Shown: positions 51,785 through 61,765 of the stretch, piece by piece
Layout of the letters: each line of letters starts with the position of its first letter
Position numbering within the stretch: position 1 is the stretch's first letter
Assembly: GCF_001270745.1 (NCBI RefSeq)
Contig: NZ_KQ434751.1
Location: 38,166-102,165, forward strand
Origin: Jiangella muralis
GTDB lineage: Bacteria > Actinomycetota > Actinomycetes > Jiangellales > Jiangellaceae
Reading direction: 5' to 3'
Length of the DNA stretch: 64,000 nt
Made by a program: the position numbers and the translations under genes
The notes under the pieces: generated by a model
Told to the model about the DNA's origin: nothing
Database searches by the model: none
What the model saw: the letters and a program-made list of their open reading frames with translations, nothing else

Positions 51785-52928
51785 CCTGTTCACGTCGGAG
51801 GAGGAGATCGTCCGCCCCCGGCGGCAGCGGCGCCGCAGGCGCAAACGCAGCCGGTTCGGTTCGTTCGTGGCGGTGCTGGCCTCACTGACCGTCATCGGCG
51901 CGGTCCTGGGCGGCATCTACTACGGCGGCAGCGCGGTGCTCAACAGCGTCGACGGCCTGTTCGGTGATCCCGAGGACTTCCCGGGCCCGGGCACCGGCGA
52001 GGTCCCGGTCACCATCCAGGACGGCGCGACGCTGCGGGCCATGGGCGCCACGCTGGTCGACGCCGGTGTCGTCGCCAGCCAAGACGCGTTCATCGCCGCC
52101 GCCGACGACAACCCCGAATCCCGTGGCATCCAGCCCGGCAACTACGTGCTGCGCAGCGAGATGACCGCCGCCGACGCCGTCGCCGCACTGGTCGCGGGGG
52201 AGGGCGGCGAACGGGTCTCGCTGCCCGAGGGCCTGCGCGTCCGCCAGACCGTGGACCGGCTGGCCGAGACGTCCGGGTTCACCGCCGAGGAGCTGCAGGC
52301 CGCCGTCGACGCCGCGACGCTGCCCGACTACGCCGAGGGTGAGGCCGAGGGCTTCCTCTACCCGGCCTCCTACGACCTCGGCGGCGAGGTGACGCCCGAG
52401 TCGCTGGTCGCCGGCATGGTGGCCCGGTTCGAGCAGACCGCCACCGACGTCGACCTCGTCAACCGCGCCGAAGCGCTCGGCTACACGCCGCGCGAGATCG
52501 TCACCGTCGCCAGCATCGTGCAGCGCGAGGTGCGCCGCGAGGAGGACATGCCCCGGGTCGCCGAGGTCGTCTACAACCGGCTCACCGGCGCGTGCGCCGC
52601 CAACGGAGTGCCGGCGGAGCGGCTGCAGATGGACTCCACCGTCCACTACGCCTTCGACGACTACTCGACCGTGTACACGTCGCCGGAGCAGCGGCAGAGC
52701 GAATCGCCGTACAACACGTACCTGGTGTCCGGCCTGCCGCCCGGCCCGATCGCCTCGCCCGGCGACGCGGCGCTGGCGGCCGCGCTCAACCCGTCCAGCG
52801 ACGGCAGCTGCTACTTCGTCGCCGTCAACCTGGAGACCGGCGAGACCGCGTTCGCCGTCACCGCGGCGGACCACGACGCGAACATCGCCCGGCTGGACGA
52901 GTACTGCGCGGAGAGCGACCTGTGCTGA
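51777..52928 (+). CDS. mltG: Endolytic murein transglycosylase MltG (YceG)
   Basis: 383 residues. A basic cytoplasmic tail (RRQRRRRRKRS), one membrane helix (FVAVLASLTVIGAVLGGIYY), a LysM-like subdomain, then the YceG catalytic domain with ASIVQREVRREEDMPRVAEV, whose Glu is catalytic, YNRL, and LQMDSTVHYAF. It cleaves nascent glycan strands and sets their length. ATG 51777 overlaps the ruvX stop; the stop overlaps the aroE GTG by seven bases. Confidence 0.96.
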   Translation: MSDLFTSEEEIVRPRRQRRRRRKRSRFGSFVAVLASLTVIGAVLGGIYYGGSAVLNSVDGLFGDPEDFPGPGTGEVPVTIQDGATLRAMGATLVDAGVVASQDAFIAAADDNPESRGIQPGNYVLRSEMTAADAVAALVAGEGGERVSLPEGLRVRQTVDRLAETSGFTAEELQAAVDAATLPDYAEGEAEGFLYPASYDLGGEVTPESLVAGMVARFEQTATDVDLVNRAEALGYTPREIVTVASIVQREVRREEDMPRVAEVVYNRLTGACAANGVPAERLQMDSTVHYAFDDYSTVYTSPEQRQSESPYNTYLVSGLPPGPIASPGDAALAAALNPSSDGSCYFVAVNLETGETAFAVTAADHDANIARLDEYCAESDLC

Positions 52929-53746
52929 ACCGTTGCGCGGTGCTCGGCTCGCCGATCGCGCACTCGTTGTCGCCGGTGATCCATCGCGCCGCGTACCGGC
53001 AGCTCGGGCTGGACTGGGAGTACACCGCGCATGAGGTCGGCGAGGACGAACTCGCCGGGTTCCTCGCCGGCCTCGGCCCGGAATGGCGCGGCCTTTCCTT
53101 GACGATGCCGCTCAAGCGGGTGGCCCTCAAGCTGGCCGCGACCGCGTCCGACGTCGCGGCGACGGTGGGCGCGGCGAACACGCTGATCCGCCGCGCCGAC
53201 GGCGGCTGGGACGCCGACAACACCGACGTGCCGGGCGTGGTGGCGACGCTGCGCGAGGCCGGCGCCGGGCTGGCGGTGGCCGCGCCGGTGTGCCTGTGGG
53301 GCGGCGGCGCGACGGCGGCGAGCGTGCTGGCGGCGCTGGCGTTCCTGGAAAGCGGTCCGGTGCACGTGCACGTCCGGTCGGCGGCCCGTGCGGAGGCGGC
53401 GCTGGCCGTGGCGGCCGCGCTGGGCCACCCGGCCGAGCCCGCCCCCTGGGCCGTCCTGCCCGCCTGCGCCGACGCCGGTGTCACGGTGTCCACGGCGCCG
53501 TCCGGTGCGCTCGACCAGCTCGCGCCAGCCCTCGTCGCGAGCGGAGCCGGGGGCAGGGTGCTGTTCGACGTCGTGTACGACCCGTGGCCGACGCCGGTGG
53601 CGACGGCGTGGCAGTCGGCCGGCGGCGTGGTCGCCAGCGGCCTGGACCTGCTCGTCCACCAGGCGACCGGCCAAGTGCGCCTGATGACCGGCGCCGACGT
53701 CCCGGTGGACGCGCTGCGGTCGGCGGCGATCGGCGCCCGGGCGTGA
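52922..53746 (+). CDS. aroE: Shikimate dehydrogenase
   Basis: 274 residues. AVLGSPIAHSLSPVIHRAAY with the Ser-Leu-Ser substrate site, LTMPLKRVALKLA with the catalytic Lys, ADNTDVPGVV with the catalytic Asp, and an NADP-fold (LWGGGATAASVLAAL) in which the usual GxGGxx is GGGAT. C-terminal GLDLLVHQATGQ. It reduces 3-dehydroshikimate in aromatic amino acid synthesis. It is coupled at both ends to mltG and the prepilin peptidase gene. Confidence 0.95.
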   Translation: MLNRCAVLGSPIAHSLSPVIHRAAYRQLGLDWEYTAHEVGEDELAGFLAGLGPEWRGLSLTMPLKRVALKLAATASDVAATVGAANTLIRRADGGWDADNTDVPGVVATLREAGAGLAVAAPVCLWGGGATAASVLAALAFLESGPVHVHVRSAARAEAALAVAAALGHPAEPAPWAVLPACADAGVTVSTAPSGALDQLAPALVASGAGGRVLFDVVYDPWPTPVATAWQSAGGVVASGLDLLVHQATGQVRLMTGADVPVDALRSAAIGARA

Positions 53747-54480
53747 CCCTCGCGCTGGTCCTGGCAGCCGCCGGCCTGTTCGCCGGCGCCCTGTTGCCGC
53801 GTCTGATCGCCCGTATCCCGGACCGCCCGCAGGTGACCGTCCCGGCCACCGAACCGGCGCCCGCGGAGACCGTCGCCCCGGAGCTGATCGAGGGCGGCCA
53901 CCCGCCGACCCCGGTCCCCTACCGGGAGCTGGCCGCCGCGCCCCGGCTGGCGGCCTGGCTGGCCGTGGCGACGGCGGCGGTGTGGGGACTGCTGACGATC
54001 GCCCGCGACGGCGCGGCGAACGCGCCCGAGGACCTGCCGGCCTACCTCGCGGTGGGGCTGATCGGCGTCGCCCTGGCGTACGTGGACCTGCGCACGCAGC
54101 TGCTGCCCGACTGGCTGACCCTGACGGCGTTCGGCGCGGCCGGCGCGTGGCTGACGGTCGCCGCCGCCCTCACCGGCGACTGGAGCGCCTACGGACGCGC
54201 CTGGGCGGCGGCCGCCGCGTGCCTGGCCTTCTACCTGCTGCTGGCGCTGCTCCGCCCGGCCGACCTCGGGCTCGGCGACGTGAAGCTGTCGGCGTCGCTG
54301 GGGCTGCTGCTGGGGTGGGTGGGCTGGCCGGCGGTCGCGTCGGGGGTGTTCCTGGCGTTCGTGGCCGGCGGGCTGATCGGGATCGCGCTGCTGGCGGCGG
54401 GGCGGGCGGGCCGGCGGACGAGCCTGCCGTTCGGCCCGCCGATGCTGCTCGGCGCGCTGGCGGCGCTGCTCCTCGCCTGA
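53743..54480 (+). CDS. A24 family prepilin peptidase
   Basis: 245 residues, about seven membrane helices. The aspartate catalytic pair lies in AYVDLRTQLLPD and LGLGDVKLSAS. The zinc-binding cysteines and methylating N-terminal domain of full PilD are missing, as usual in short actinobacterial forms; a ~50-residue Pro/Glu-rich loop follows the first helix. It processes type IV-like or Tad/Flp pilins. GTG 53743 overlaps the aroE stop. Many actinomycetes have aroC next in this run; here a repeat region follows. Confidence 0.9.
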   Translation: MTLALVLAAAGLFAGALLPRLIARIPDRPQVTVPATEPAPAETVAPELIEGGHPPTPVPYRELAAAPRLAAWLAVATAAVWGLLTIARDGAANAPEDLPAYLAVGLIGVALAYVDLRTQLLPDWLTLTAFGAAGAWLTVAAALTGDWSAYGRAWAAAAACLAFYLLLALLRPADLGLGDVKLSASLGLLLGWVGWPAVASGVFLAFVAGGLIGIALLAAGRAGRRTSLPFGPPMLLGALAALLLA

Positions 54481-54548
54481 CTGGACCCAACGGGACAGTC
54501 CACCTGATCGGGTGGACGGTTCGCCGTCGTGCGGCGGTTTGCCGGCAT

Positions 54549-55183
54549 GGCCACGTGGGCCGTCCCCCTGCTGCCCATGGTCTCAGCCGCGCCCGTGCGC
54601 CTCAAGCGGACTTGTGGGGCGCTTCGCGCGGGCGAAGGTCCGCTTGACCCGCACGCGCGCGGCCAAGTACGGGCAGTTATCAGGGGGACGGGGGAAGTGC
54701 GGGCAGAGCCCGCCCGGTGCGCCGTGATCATCAACCGGTGGCGACGTCATGATGTCGCTGACCGTTGATGATCAGGTCGATTCGCCCGAGTGCACCGTTC
54801 GCCGGGCTGGCTGCTCCTGGCCGCTGCGCACACAGTGCGCCGTTGGGTCGGACGACGTTCGCTGTTGAGGACGACGGGGTGGGTCGTGGTCTGGTGTGAC
54901 GTCCTGGTCTGTGGTCGCGTTTTCTGGCGGTTTCGGGGCTGGTGGCGTGACGGGGGACCAGGACGTGACACCAGACCAGGACGCCAACGACGCAAGGTCC
55001 CGCGAACGGCACACACGGCCCGGGCTGTGCCCGGTTCTCCCCCGTCCCCCTGATAGGTGCCCGTTCTTGGCCGCGGGACCGCGGGTCAAGCGGACACCCG
55101 CCGCGCGAAGCGCCCATCCGGGTCCGCTTGAGGCGCGGTCACGTGGCTGAGAAAATGGGCGCCAGGGGGACGACCAACGTGGC
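54549..55183. repeat. Large mirror repeat 2: same arms as at 44385-45055, different centre
   Basis: Arm 54549-54711 runs in the direction of 44385-44549; arm 55026-55183 is inverted like 44901-45055, sharing CCCCCTGATAG, GTGCCCGTTCTTGGCCG and GCTGAGAAAATGGGC. The centre has its own 21-bp inverted repeat with one mismatch (54889-54909/54956-54976, core ACGTCCTGGTC and its complement). Both spacers share CCGTTGGGTCG. The gap 54481-55304 shows no other feature. Confidence 0.7.
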
Positions 55184-55304
55184 GGCCTCCGGCGAACCGT
55201 CGCAGGGCGGCGAACGCGGCAGACCCGGGCGCACGGTCGGCCAGCCAACGCGACGCCCGCTCACAGCTCGGTTCGAGTGTCGGAGTTTCGGAGACCAAGC
55301 GAGG

Positions 55305-55784
55305 TTACGTGCGGCCGTCGGTCTCCTGGGCGCCGAACAGCGTCGGGTCCGAGCGGCCCCACTCGGCCTCGTAGACGGTGAACCCGGCGGCCCGGGCAGC
55401 CGAGCAGACGGCGGCATCGTCGTCGACCAGCATGGCGACCTCGCGGTGTGCCGCCAGCCGCCGCAGCACGCCGACCTTGAACTGGCGGGCCGGGCGGCGG
55501 TCGTCGTCGGGCCGGAGCATGATGGTGCCGGCCGGTGCGCCGTGCGCGGCCAGCCACGCCCGGGTGACGCCGCGGGTGCGCTCGGGCCGGCCGCTGAGGT
55601 AGACGACCTCGTGCTCGTTCGCCAGCAGCGTCACCAGCTCGATGCCCTCGGCGTACGGCGTGTCGTCGCCCATCGCGCCGAAGAAGCCGGCCCAGTCCTT
55701 CGGCCGCCGCTTCAGATGGTGCAGCCGGTGCTGGACGTCGGCGAGGACGCCGTCGATGTCGACGACGGCGACGGGGCGGGTCAT
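55305..55784 (-). CDS. HAD family phosphatase
   Basis: 159 residues. Motif I VDIDGVLADVQHRL (nucleophile Asp and general acid Asp), motif II YLSGRPERTRG, lysine in RPARQFKVGVL, motif IV LVDDDAAVC. This is the polynucleotide-kinase-phosphatase-like or acid-phosphatase HAD subtype that acts on nucleotides or nucleic-acid ends. ATG 55784 overlaps the upstream deacetylase stop (ATGA). It is the last gene of a minus-strand operon. Confidence 0.88.
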   Translation of the reverse strand: MTRPVAVVDIDGVLADVQHRLHHLKRRPKDWAGFFGAMGDDTPYAEGIELVTLLANEHEVVYLSGRPERTRGVTRAWLAAHGAPAGTIMLRPDDDRRPARQFKVGVLRRLAAHREVAMLVDDDAAVCSAARAAGFTVYEAEWGRSDPTLFGAQETDGRT

Positions 55785-56554
55785 GGGTCTCCAGGCAGGA
55801 CGTAGCGGTAGCCGGCGGCGTCGAGGCCGGTCAGGATCTGGTCGAGGGCCGCGACCGTCTGTGACCGGTCGCCGCCGCCGTCGTGCAGCAGTATGACCGA
55901 CCCGGGCTCGACCTGGCCGAGGACGTCCTGCACGATCGACGCCGAGCCGGGGCGCGACCAGTCGCGCGGGTCGACGGTCCAGTCCAGCGGCTCCAGCTCG
56001 TCGTCGTCGAGGACGGCCCTGACCTGCGGCTGCACGTACGTGCCCGGCTGGCGGAACCAGCGCACCTCGGTGTCGCCGCCGACGGCGGCGTCGAGGGCCT
56101 CGTCGGTCTCGCCGATCTGCCGCTCGATCTGCTCGCGGGTTCGCCCGGACAACTGCTCGTCGTGGCTGTCGGTGTGGTTGCACAGCGCGTGGCCGGCGTC
56201 GACGACCTGGCGGACGACCTCGGGGTGCTCGCGGGCGCGCTGGCCGACCATGCAGAAGACGGCGATGGCGTCGTGCTCCTCGAGCAGCTTCAGCACCTGC
56301 TGCGTGTACACCGGGTGCGGGCCGTCGTCGAAGGTGAGCGTGACGGTGTTGGCCTCGGTGCTGCCGCCCGTGTCGGGATTCGTCTCACCGCCACCGGACC
56401 CGCCACCGGACCCGGAGTCGGGGGTGGCGGACGGCGACTCCGACGCGCTCGCCGACGGCTCGTTCTGCCCGACGCCGGCGTTCTCGGCCGCGCCCGCGAT
56501 GAGCCCCAGGACGATGCCGAGGATGATGGTGGCGGGCCACGACAGGTTGTTCAT
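55781..56554 (-). CDS. Membrane-anchored polysaccharide deacetylase (NodB domain)
   Basis: 257 residues. An N-terminal hydrophobic anchor or uncleaved signal (WPATIILGIVLGLIAGAA), a Ser/Gly/Pro-rich linker, then the CE4 NodB domain: TFDDGPHPVYTQQVL (catalytic Asp), HTDSHDEQL (metal His pair), RQPGTY and ILLHDGGG. It removes acetyl groups from peptidoglycan or another exopolysaccharide outside the membrane. ATG 56554 is placed by GGGAGG upstream; the GTG at 56563 abuts that site. Confidence 0.92.
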   Translation of the reverse strand: MNNLSWPATIILGIVLGLIAGAAENAGVGQNEPSASASESPSATPDSGSGGGSGGGETNPDTGGSTEANTVTLTFDDGPHPVYTQQVLKLLEEHDAIAVFCMVGQRAREHPEVVRQVVDAGHALCNHTDSHDEQLSGRTREQIERQIGETDEALDAAVGGDTEVRWFRQPGTYVQPQVRAVLDDDELEPLDWTVDPRDWSRPGSASIVQDVLGQVEPGSVILLHDGGGDRSQTVAALDQILTGLDAAGYRYVLPGDP

Positions 56555-56635
56555 CGCTGCCACCTCCCTCGGGCGCTCGTCGACCCAAGATCATAGGGTT
56601 CGCCGCCGCCGAAACCGGACAGGCGCGCCACGCGG

Positions 56636-58303
56636 TCAGCAGTTGGGGCGGCACTGCCGTTCGATCATGGCCTGGATGAACACGCTCTGGATGTCGCTGG
56701 GATCCTCGGCGTGATAGGCCGTCGTGCCGGTGGCGGCGGAGATCTGCTGCAACGCGTCCATGTCGGCCTCGGGGCCCATGCCGATGGTGATGATCGGCAC
56801 CGGCTCGGCCGGGTCGAACTGGGCGGTGAGCTGGGTGAGCAGCGTCTCGAGGTCGATGCCGTCGGGGTCGTCCTCGTTGCGGCCGTCGGTGAGCAGCACG
56901 ACCGAGTTCACCATGCCGGCCTCGTAGCTGCTCCGCACCGACTGGAACGCGGCCAGGGCGGTGTCGTAGAGCCCGGTGCCGCCGTCGGCCCGTGACGGCA
57001 GCGACTGCGCCGCGACGACCAGCGCCTCCTGCCGGGTGCTGCCGTTGAGCAGCCGCTCGTTCATCGGCCCGACGTCGACCAGCTCGACGTAGTCGTTCGG
57101 CGGGTCCTGCTCGATCGAGAACGCCCACAGCCCGACGGAGGCGTCCGGCGGGAACAGCTGCAACGCCGCCAGGGCGGCGTCGCGGGTCAGCTCGATGCGG
57201 GTGGCGCCGCCGTTGACCTGCTCGTTCATCGACCCGGACACGTCGATGACGGCGAGCATCCGCATGTCCAGCGCGAGCGCCGCCCACTGCCGGGACAGCT
57301 CGGTGATCACCTCCGGGTCGGGCGCGGGCAGCAGCTCGGGCAGCGCCGCGCGGATGCCGTCGACGATGCCCGCGTCGGCGGCCGCGGTGCCGTCGGGGCT
57401 GCGGAAGCCGGCCCGGCGGAGCGTCTCCTGCGCCTCGGCCGTCTCGAGGTGGGTGACGAACGCGGCGGCGGCCGAGCGCGCGGCGGAGTCGTCGTCGGCG
57501 CCGGTGACCGCGAACGCCGGGTAGTCGAACCCGAACGTGCCCTCGGCGGGGTAGAGGGCGGTGAGCCGCGGGCCGGAGGCGTCGCGGTTGTACGCGACGA
57601 CGGACTGCTCGGTCGCGGTGATCGCGGTCGGCCCCCCTGCCGTGGCGGCGAACGCGGCCTCGACGGTGGGCACGGCGGCCTGCGAGACGCTCGTCATGAT
57701 CTCGACCAGCTGGTCGCGCTCGAGTTGGTCGCCCAGCGCGGTGCGGACGGCGACCAGGCTGGCCAGGCCCTCGTCCGTGGCGCCGGGGTCGGCGATGACG
57801 GCGGACGCGTCGCCCTGCACGAGCGCGGCCCACGAGATCTGCCCGTCGTCGTCGGCGACCGCCGCGGCCGCCTCCTGCGGCATCGCCACGACCAGCGGCG
57901 ACAGCGCGATGTTGGCCAGCGGCTCGATCAGTCCTTCGTCGACGGGCGGGCCGAACGCGCGTGTCTTCGGGATCCACAGGTCCGGCGCCTCGGCGCCGCC
58001 GAACGTGGGCACGGCCGCCGCGGCGGTGGTGGCCTCGATGCCGATCTCGACGCACCGGTCGCCCTGACGCGGCTCGGTGCCGGCGTAGCCGCGGGCGAGT
58101 TCGGTGAGCACCGGCACGAGGGTCGGGTCGGCGGCCACGGTGACCGGCAGCGTCGCGTCGCACTCGCCGTCAGCGCGGTCCAGGATGGACACCACGCCGA
58201 GCCCGGCCGCGCCGATCAGCGCGACCGCCATGACGGACAGGCCGAGCCGGCGCGGCCAGGGCGACGGCGCGGCGGTTCGGTGCGAGGCGTGGCGTCCTGG
58301 CAT
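56636..58303 (-). CDS. Substrate-binding plus von Willebrand factor A domain protein
   Basis: 555 residues. One N-terminal membrane helix (GLSVMAVALIGAAGLGVVSI), then residues ~50-330 read like a periplasmic binding protein (VTVAADPTLVPVLTELARGY, LWIPKTRAF, AITATEQSVVAYN, YPAFAVTG). Residues ~345-545 are a VWA domain with intact MIDAS: VIDVSGSM, TGLYDT, LLTDGRNED. VWA domains bind protein partners through a metal ion. It is probably surface-exposed and calcium- or magnesium-dependent, in envelope assembly or polymer binding. ATG 58303 is preceded by GGAG. It ends with a Cys pair (CRPNC). Confidence 0.88.
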   Translation of the reverse strand: MPGRHASHRTAAPSPWPRRLGLSVMAVALIGAAGLGVVSILDRADGECDATLPVTVAADPTLVPVLTELARGYAGTEPRQGDRCVEIGIEATTAAAAVPTFGGAEAPDLWIPKTRAFGPPVDEGLIEPLANIALSPLVVAMPQEAAAAVADDDGQISWAALVQGDASAVIADPGATDEGLASLVAVRTALGDQLERDQLVEIMTSVSQAAVPTVEAAFAATAGGPTAITATEQSVVAYNRDASGPRLTALYPAEGTFGFDYPAFAVTGADDDSAARSAAAAFVTHLETAEAQETLRRAGFRSPDGTAAADAGIVDGIRAALPELLPAPDPEVITELSRQWAALALDMRMLAVIDVSGSMNEQVNGGATRIELTRDAALAALQLFPPDASVGLWAFSIEQDPPNDYVELVDVGPMNERLLNGSTRQEALVVAAQSLPSRADGGTGLYDTALAAFQSVRSSYEAGMVNSVVLLTDGRNEDDPDGIDLETLLTQLTAQFDPAEPVPIITIGMGPEADMDALQQISAATGTTAYHAEDPSDIQSVFIQAMIERQCRPNC

Positions 58304-58438
58304 GAATGGCGGCTCCGGGCGGGGTCGTGGGACAGCAGACTAACCGGGAGCAATAGGACTCTGGTAATGACGAGTCGCTTGTGCCGCTCATGACCCACGT
58401 GGTCACGGGCGGATGCCGCCGAATGGGCCGGGTCGTGG

Positions 58439-58636
58439 TCAGTCGGCCGCCGGCTCCGTCGGCACGACGTGTGCGTCAGTGCCCGGATAGACCAGGCACT
58501 GCGCGCCGTCTGACCAGCGGACCAGGAACGGCGGGCCACCGTCGGGTCCGTGGGTTTCCAGCACCTCGCCCTCGCGGCGCCCGGACCCGACCTTCGTTCC
58601 CTCGACCACCAGATGATCGCCGTCGTGTGCGCGCAC
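58439..58636 (-). CDS. DUF1918 family protein
   Basis: 65 residues, typical length for DUF1918: an SH3-like small barrel with HDGDHLVVEGTKVG, GEVLETHGPDG and FLVRWSDG. Its function is unknown; it is common in actinomycetes. The start GTG 58636 is preceded by GGAGGGAGG a little further upstream than ideal. It lies alone between the VWA gene and the exporter operon, all on the minus strand. Confidence 0.88.
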   Translation of the reverse strand: MRAHDGDHLVVEGTKVGSGRREGEVLETHGPDGGPPFLVRWSDGAQCLVYPGTDAHVVPTEPAAD

Positions 58637-58711
58637 GGTTCTCGGCCTCCCTCCAGCGGAGCCGGACGGTCTTCCTCCAGCGTCCTCCGACCGGCCGCCG
58701 ACGGCAACCGG

Positions 58712-59562
58712 TCAGCGGCTCAGGTTCTGGTAGCGCCGGATGGACAGTGGCACGAAGATCGCGAGGATCAGCAGCGGCCAGGCGACGGCCAGCAGCAGGC
58801 TGTGCTGCGCGGCCCACGAGTCGCCGCCGAAGCCGGGGTTGCCGAACAGCTCGCGCGACGCGGCCACCGTCGAGGAGAGCGGGTTCCACTCCGACACCGC
58901 GCCCATCCAGCCGGGCATCAGCTCCGGCGCGACGAATACGTTGGACAGCGCGGTCAGCGGGAACGCGGCCGGGAAGACGATGACGCCGACGGTGTCCGGG
59001 TTGGGCACGACGAGGCCGAGGTAGATGCCGATCCAGGTGATCGCGAACCGCAGCAGCAGGATCAGCCCGACGGCGATCAGCGCGTCGCCGATGCCGTTGC
59101 GCCACTGCCAGCCGACCAGCAGCCCGCACACCACCAGGGTCGTCATCTCCAGGAGGGCACGGACGATGTCGGCGCCGCTGCGCCCGACGACCAGCGCCGA
59201 GCGGGCCATCGGCATGGACCGGAACCGGTCGACGACGCCGCGGTCGACGTCGAAGGCGATGCCCGTGGCGGTGGCGCCCAGCCCGTACAGCATGGTCATC
59301 GCGAACACGCCGGGCAGCAGGAACTCGCGGTAGTCGCCGCCGCCGGGCAGTGCCATGCCGCTGCCGAACACGTAGCCGAAGACCAGCACGAACATGATCG
59401 GCAGGGTGAAGTAGATGACGACCTCTTCGGGCGCCCGGACGACGTGCGCGAGGTTGCGCTTCGTCATCACCCAGCCGTCGGCCAGGGCCCAGCGCAGCCG
59501 GGCCAGCGGGGTGCGGGCCGGCGGGGGAGCGACGAGGGTCGGCGGTTGCTGCAGCGCGATGC

Positions 59563-59566
<4 letters not shown>
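58712..59566 (-). CDS. DrrB-type ABC exporter permease
   Basis: 284 residues with six membrane helices of the ABC-2 type: IYFTLPIMFVLVFGYVFG, FLLPGVFAMTMLYGLGATAT, AITWIGIYLGLVV, FPLTALSNVFV, and the C-terminal LLLAVAWPLLILAIFVPL. DrrB-like permeases export drugs or lipids with the ATPase of the adjacent gene. The start overlaps the ATPase stop (ATGA). Confidence 0.92.
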
Positions 59567-60534
<968 letters not shown>

Positions 60535-60546
60535 TTCCACCCTCCC

Positions 60547-60655
60547 GGCAAACTGTTTACGTCGTATAGCAAGTAGTTTATGATGTACACAGTGTTTATG
60601 TTGTACACAGTTCTAGGATGGGCGTCAAGCGAGTTCGCACCTTCGAAGGGGGAGC
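60547..60655. promoter_or_regulatory. Divergent exporter/TetR control region with TGTACACAGT repeats
   Basis: This AT-rich gap has two direct copies of TGTACACAGT (60584-60593 and 60602-60611, 18 bp apart) and a weaker inverted copy AACTGTTTAC near 60551-60560. A TAGGAT -10 candidate at 60614-60619 serves the TetR gene. Spacing of about two helical turns fits binding of two repressor dimers. Confidence 0.55.
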
Positions 60656-61429
60656 ATGGCCATCGACCAGCGTCAGGCCGATCCGAATCGCACGCTCGAG
60701 CTGCTGTGGGACGTCCAGGCGGCGCCGACGCGGGGACCCAAGCCCGCGCTGTCGCTGCGGCAGATCGTCGACACCGGCATCGCGATCGCCGACGCCGAAG
60801 GGGTGGCGGCGGTCTCCATGCGGCGGGTGGCCGACGAGCTCGGTTACACGACGATGTCGCTGTACCGGTACGTGCCCAGCAAGACCGACCTGCTCGAGCT
60901 CATGGTCGAGCACGCCTCGCGGACCGCCGATCCGCCGGCGGGGCTCACCGGCTGGCGCGAGCAGCTGCGCTGGTGGGCCAACGAGATCGTCGAGGTCTAC
61001 CGGCGCCGGCGCTGGGCCCTGGACGTCCCGCTGAACGCGCCGCCGATGGGGCCGAACCAGATCCGCCGCATGGAACAGGCGCTGCGTGCGATGGACGGGA
61101 CCGGCCTCAGCGGGGGGGAGATGCTCGGCATCCTGGTCGTGCTCAGCGGCTACGTGCGCGGGCACGCGCAGCTCGCGAGCACCCTGGCCGACGTCGAGGC
61201 CCGCACCGGCACGCCGCAGGCGGCCTGGGACCAGGCGTACGGCCGCATGCTGACGACGTTCGTGAACCCGGCCGAGCACCCGACGCTGGCGCGCATCGTC
61301 GCCGAGGAGGGCTTCGAGGGTTACGCCGAGCCGGACGACGAGTGGCTGGGCGACGACTTCGCGTTCGGCCTCGACCTGGTCCTCGATGGCATCGCCCGCT
61401 ACATCGAGCGCCGCGTGTCACCCGAGTGA
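60656..61429 (+). CDS. TetR family transcriptional regulator with TetR_C domain
   Basis: 257 residues. The HTH is VSMRRVADELGYTTMSLYRYV, about 60 residues in, after a disordered start. The C-terminal domain resembles the tetracycline-repressor group (ALRAMDGTGLSGGEMLGILV). ATG 60656 follows GAAGGGGGAG. It is divergent from the DrrAB-type exporter and is its likely repressor, released by an exported compound. Confidence 0.9.
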   Translation: MAIDQRQADPNRTLELLWDVQAAPTRGPKPALSLRQIVDTGIAIADAEGVAAVSMRRVADELGYTTMSLYRYVPSKTDLLELMVEHASRTADPPAGLTGWREQLRWWANEIVEVYRRRRWALDVPLNAPPMGPNQIRRMEQALRAMDGTGLSGGEMLGILVVLSGYVRGHAQLASTLADVEARTGTPQAAWDQAYGRMLTTFVNPAEHPTLARIVAEEGFEGYAEPDDEWLGDDFAFGLDLVLDGIARYIERRVSPE

Positions 61430-61543
61430 CGTCGCCACTGTCACCCGAGTGCCAGTCACCCGGTCGCCGCACCTGCAGCGAGCCCTGATGGCGTCCGCGA
61501 CTACGTGGCCGCCGCGGAGCGTGCGGTGATGCCGGCACGGGTG

Positions 61544-61577
61544 TTGACGCTGCTGCCAACCATTGGCGCTGGTGTCA
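61544..61577. promoter_or_regulatory. Array of four TTGRCGC-type half-sites upstream of gnd
   Basis: TTGACGC (61544-61550), TGCCAA (61554-61559), TTGGCGC (61563-61569) and GTGTCA (61572-61577) alternate in direction; 61563-61578 matches 14 of 16 positions of the dyad at 16944-16959. The rest of the 61430-61765 gap shows no supported gene. Confidence 0.45.
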
Positions 61578-61765
61578 CCACCCCGTGCAGGGAGCGCCGA
61601 CACTCGGGAGGCGGCCGCGGCCACGTCGGACCGGACGCCGAAGGGTGAGCGGCGCGTGGCTCCTCACCCGGGTGGCGTTCTGACCGGTCGAGGCAGGCTC
61701 GGCATACTGGTGCCGGCGGCGGCCGCCGTCAGACCCCCCGGCAGGCGCGACAGGAGCAGGCACTG

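Noticed and set aside
61430..61765. A remnant gene (frame reading DGVRDYVAAAERAVMP)
   Set aside because: About 20 plausible codons only, no start, no match I can name, and overlapping half-site repeats; insufficient evidence.
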